A DNA stretch of 64,000 nucleotides from an uncultured Bacteroidaceae bacterium (GTDB lineage: Bacteria; Bacteroidota; Bacteroidia; Bacteroidales; Bacteroidaceae), in the NCBI GenBank assembly GCA_944320955.1, contig CALUJL010000006.1:1-64000 (forward strand). The letters are read 5' to 3'. The position numbers and the translations under genes are program-made. Shown here piece by piece: positions 61,535 through 64,000 of the stretch (its first letter is position 1; each line of letters begins with the position of its first letter). Under the pieces are notes generated by a model. That model was not told where the DNA came from. It did no database searches and worked only from the letters and a program-made list of their open reading frames with translations.

Positions 61535-62656
61535 TCAGAGCAGCGCTTTCAGGCGGCCGACGAAGTCGCCGGCTTCTTCGCGGCTCAGGCAGAGCGGCGG
61601 AAGGAGGCGGATCACGTGGGTCCCGCTGGCGCCGGTGAAGATGTGCTGCTCATAGATGAGGCGCTGGCGCAGCTCTTTGACAGGATAGTCAAACTCCATC
61701 CCGATCATGAGGCCCTGTCCGCGCACTTGGCGTATGCCGGACAGATGTTTCAGCTCGTCCATGAGGTAAGAACCCACGGCGGCGGCGTTCTCGACCAGGT
61801 GTTCGCTTTCGATCACGTCGAGCACGGCGAGGGCCGCGGCGCAGGCCAGATGGTTTCCGCCGAAGGTGGTGCCGAGCATTCCGTAGACGGGTTTGAAAAT
61901 CGGGCTGATGAGCACGGCGCTCATGGGGAAGCCGTTGGCGATTCCCTTGGCCACGGTGATGAGGTCGGGGCGGATGCCGGCGTATTGATGGGCAAAGAAA
62001 CGGCCGCTGCGCCCGTAGCCGGACTGTATCTCGTCGAGGATGAGGACGGTGCCGGTGGCGGTACAAAGGTCGCGCAGGCCCTGCAGATACTCGGGAGTGG
62101 GCAGCACGATTCCCCCGACGCCCTGTATGCCTTCGATGATGACGGCGCAGACGTCGCCCTTTTCTATCTCGCCGCGGGCGGCTTCGAGGTCGTTCATGGG
62201 CAAAAAGGTGACGTGCCCGCTCTCATTGACGGGGGCCACGATTTTGGGGTTGTTGGTGACTTCCACGGCAAGCGAAGTGCGGCCGTGAAAAGCCTTGCTG
62301 ATGGAGAGAACGCGGCTGCGGCCGTTGTGGAAAGAGGCGAGCTTGAGGGCATTCTCATTGGCCTCGGCCCCGGAATTGACGAGGAAGAGGCTGTAGTCAT
62401 CGTAGCCGCAGACTTTACCCAGGCGGGCGGCAAAGGTCTGCTGCAGGCGGTTGACCACGGAATTGGAGTAGAACCCGAGTTGGGCTACCTGGCGGCTGAT
62501 TTGCTCGACATAGTGGGGATGGGAATGGCCGATGGAGATGACGGCATGACCGCCGTAGAGGTCCAGATATTCGGTCCCCTTGTCATCCCAGACATGACAG
62601 CCGCGGCCTTTGACGATATTTACGTCGAAAAGAGGATATACGTCGAATAAATTCAT
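61535..62656 (-). CDS. argD: Acetylornithine aminotransferase
   Basis: A 373-residue class III PLP aminotransferase converting N-acetylglutamate semialdehyde to N-acetylornithine. VNSGAEANENALKLA binds PLP phosphate, LILDEIQSGYGRSGRFFAHQ has the PLP-binding Asp, and VAKGIANGFPM contains the Schiff-base lysine. TFGGNHLACAAALAVLDVI follows. In some Bacteroidetes the pathway uses succinylated rather than acetylated intermediates; the sequence alone does not settle which. Confidence 0.94.
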   Translation of the reverse strand: MNLFDVYPLFDVNIVKGRGCHVWDDKGTEYLDLYGGHAVISIGHSHPHYVEQISRQVAQLGFYSNSVVNRLQQTFAARLGKVCGYDDYSLFLVNSGAEANENALKLASFHNGRSRVLSISKAFHGRTSLAVEVTNNPKIVAPVNESGHVTFLPMNDLEAARGEIEKGDVCAVIIEGIQGVGGIVLPTPEYLQGLRDLCTATGTVLILDEIQSGYGRSGRFFAHQYAGIRPDLITVAKGIANGFPMSAVLISPIFKPVYGMLGTTFGGNHLACAAALAVLDVIESEHLVENAAAVGSYLMDELKHLSGIRQVRGQGLMIGMEFDYPVKELRQRLIYEQHIFTGASGTHVIRLLPPLCLSREEAGDFVGRLKALL

Positions 62657-62698
62657 TTTTCTGTTCTGCTTTCGTTTGTTTGTCCGAGTCCTTCCGCG

Positions 62699-63667
62699 TC
62701 AGAAAGCGCTGGGCTTGAGACGCAGGCCTACGGTCTCTTCGAGATTGAAGAGGAGGTTCATGTTGTGCACGGCAGTGCCGCTGGCTCCTTTCAGCAGGTT
62801 GTCGATGCAGGTGACGATGAGGAGTTTCCCGCCGTGGCGCTCCAGATGGATAAGGCACTTGTTGGTATTGACGACTTGCTTGAGGTCGATGCTCTTGCGC
62901 ACCAGGTGTACGAAAGAATCGCGCTCATAATATTGCTCATACATCTTGTAGAGTTCGTCGGTCTCCATGGTGTTTTTCACCACGATGGTGCAGAAAATGC
63001 CACGGGCGAAGTCGCCTCTGTAGGGAATGAAGTCGATTTCCGAATCGAAGCTGTTCTGCAGTTGCTTCAGGGACTGCCGGATCTCCGGGACATGCTGGTG
63101 TTCGAAGGCTTTGTAGATGCTGATATTGTCGTTGCGCCAGCTGAAGTGGGTCGTGGCCCCAGGCTTTACGCCGGCTCCGGTGCTGCCGGTGATGGCATTC
63201 ACCATGATATCGCCGCTCAAGAGGAGGTTCTTTGCCAGAGGGAGCAGGCCCAACTGGATGGCAGTGGCAAAACATCCGGGATTGGCCACGTACTTGGACT
63301 GGCAAGTGGCGCGGCGGTTGAGCTCGGGCAGGCCGTAGATAAATTCATTTCCGGGTGCCTTGAGGCGGTAATCCATCGAAAGATCTATCACTTTCAGCTG
63401 CCCGGGCAGGGTGTGGCTCTCCATGAATTTACGGGTATCGCCGTGGGCGGTGCAGAAAAATACTACATCCACCTCGTCCAAGGGCAAGGCATCGGTGAAG
63501 ACAAGGTCGGTATCGCCGTAAAGTCCCTCATGCACATCGGTAAGGCGGTTGCCTGCATTGCTGGTGCTATGCACAAAGCCTATTTCCACTTCCGGATGGT
63601 TAAGCAGCAGCCGCAGCAGCTCGCCGGCCGTATATCCGGCTCCGCCGATGATTCCTACTTTTATCAT
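62699..63667 (-). CDS. argC: N-acetyl-gamma-glutamyl-phosphate reductase
   Basis: A 322-residue semialdehyde dehydrogenase-fold enzyme. IKVGIIGGAGYTAGELLRLLLNHPEVEI is the NADP-binding start. The catalytic Cys is in KYVANPGCFATAIQLGLLPL and the His region in SGAGVKPGATTHFSWRNDN. It reduces the product of ArgB. It lies 42 bases before argD, with argB far away near speA, so the pathway genes are split over two sites. Confidence 0.95.
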   Translation of the reverse strand: MIKVGIIGGAGYTAGELLRLLLNHPEVEIGFVHSTSNAGNRLTDVHEGLYGDTDLVFTDALPLDEVDVVFFCTAHGDTRKFMESHTLPGQLKVIDLSMDYRLKAPGNEFIYGLPELNRRATCQSKYVANPGCFATAIQLGLLPLAKNLLLSGDIMVNAITGSTGAGVKPGATTHFSWRNDNISIYKAFEHQHVPEIRQSLKQLQNSFDSEIDFIPYRGDFARGIFCTIVVKNTMETDELYKMYEQYYERDSFVHLVRKSIDLKQVVNTNKCLIHLERHGGKLLIVTCIDNLLKGASGTAVHNMNLLFNLEETVGLRLKPSAF

Positions 63668-63711
63668 TTTTCTCTATAAGTTGTTGTACTATTGTATAAA
63701 ATAATGTGCGG

Positions 63712-63903
63712 TCAGTCTCCTTCGGGCATCAGCAACATGAGAATCAGGTAGATGATTATGCCCGAGAAGGCGGTAAACAGGGTGAGCAGGGCATAGGCCA
63801 CGCGCACTACCGTAGGGTCAAGATTCAAGTAGGCAGCCAGTCCGCCGCACACGCCGGCCAGTTTCCGGTCGGTGCGGGAGCGGGTGAGTTTCTTGGGAGC
63901 CAT
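63712..63903 (-). CDS. PspC domain membrane protein
   Basis: A 63-residue protein consisting of a single PspC domain: KLTRSRTDRKLAGVCGGLAAYLNLDPTVVRVAYALLTLFTAFSGIIIYLILMLLMP. The C-terminal half is one long membrane segment. PspC proteins take part in envelope stress responses. This lies between argC and the gene entering from the right edge, and seems unrelated to arginine synthesis. Confidence 0.9.
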   Translation of the reverse strand: MAPKKLTRSRTDRKLAGVCGGLAAYLNLDPTVVRVAYALLTLFTAFSGIIIYLILMLLMPEGD

Positions 63904-63936
63904 GGCAGTCCTGGTTTTCAGAGGCGGGACGGCGCG

Positions 63937-64000
63937 TCAGGCCATCTCGTCTTTGTGGTTGGCATAGTAGGCACGCAGCGGGGTGGAGAGGACTTTGATG
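63937..64000 (-). CDS. C-terminal end of a gene cut by the window edge, perhaps argG
   Basis: The last 20 residues of a minus-strand gene are visible, IKVLSTPLRAYYANHKDEMA, followed by a TGA at 63937-63939. Arginine loci of Bacteroides usually place argG just upstream of argC, so argininosuccinate synthase is a reasonable guess. The fragment is too short to prove it. Confidence 0.4.
   Translation of the reverse strand, partial: IKVLSTPLRAYYANHKDEMA

Overview
The window looks like a chromosomal segment of a GC-rich member of the Bacteroidales (Bacteroidaceae-like). The evidence is an LpxC-FabZ fusion, Bacteroidetes-only families (DUF3109, DUF2851, DUF4301, DUF4153, DUF6108-like), a UpxY-type capsule antiterminator, and promoters of the Bacteroidetes form TTG-N19/20-TAnnTTTG upstream of many genes. 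Backbone genes are clearly GC-rich. Three parts are visibly AT-richer: the left edge, single inserted genes, and the surface-polysaccharide block.

Left edge (1-1894): the end of an AT-rich integrated element with a partial gene. It stops at the 3' half of a tRNA, probably tRNA-Phe, that has no 5' half and so looks like an attachment-site remnant. A complete IS1595-family insertion sequence follows. Backbone block 1 (1922-14958): DUF3109, purM, an inserted HARE-HTH gene, prfA, DUF4153, pyrF, an HD phosphohydrolase, then the lipid A genes lpxD, lpxC-fabZ and lpxA, a pRiA4b ORF-3-like gene and miaA. A 194-bp MITE-like element lies after miaA.

Block 2 (16438-23081): a seven-gene TetR, TolC, HlyD, two-ATPase, two-permease export operon resembling E. 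coli cecR-ybhGFSR, with the double ATPase split into two genes. A small AT-rich islet follows, with an orphan Vsr endonuclease and an unrecognised ORF. Then come speA, argB, an ECF sigma/anti-sigma-like pair and DUF2851.

Block 3 (29819-45723, minus strand): a surface-polysaccharide locus read from upxY to a terminal polysaccharide deacetylase. It has a Wzx flippase, an EpsG-like polymerase, five glycosyltransferases, UDP-galactopyranose mutase and several acyltransferases. Three acyltransferase genes each carry a G/C homopolymer of 8-10 inside the coding sequence, and one of them is out of frame. A 234-bp segment with 17-bp inverted ends upstream of upxY carries a good promoter that points away from the locus. 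Together these suggest two layers of phase variation: locus on/off by inversion, and acylation by slippage.

Block 4 (46812-64000): DUF4301, a RelA/SpoT homologue, DUF2461, DUF486, an ECF sigma/anti-sigma module with envelope genes, the TIGR03915/TIGR03916 pair, cysS, a hotdog thioesterase, an AraC regulator, a secreted protein, then proC, argD, argC, a PspC protein and the end of a further gene, probably argG.

The least explained signal is a family of intergenic arrays built from 20-25 nt units. Each unit is an imperfect palindrome close to GGAAAAGCG-CTGC-CGCTTTTCC. At least nine arrays occur in the backbone and none lies inside the polysaccharide gene block.
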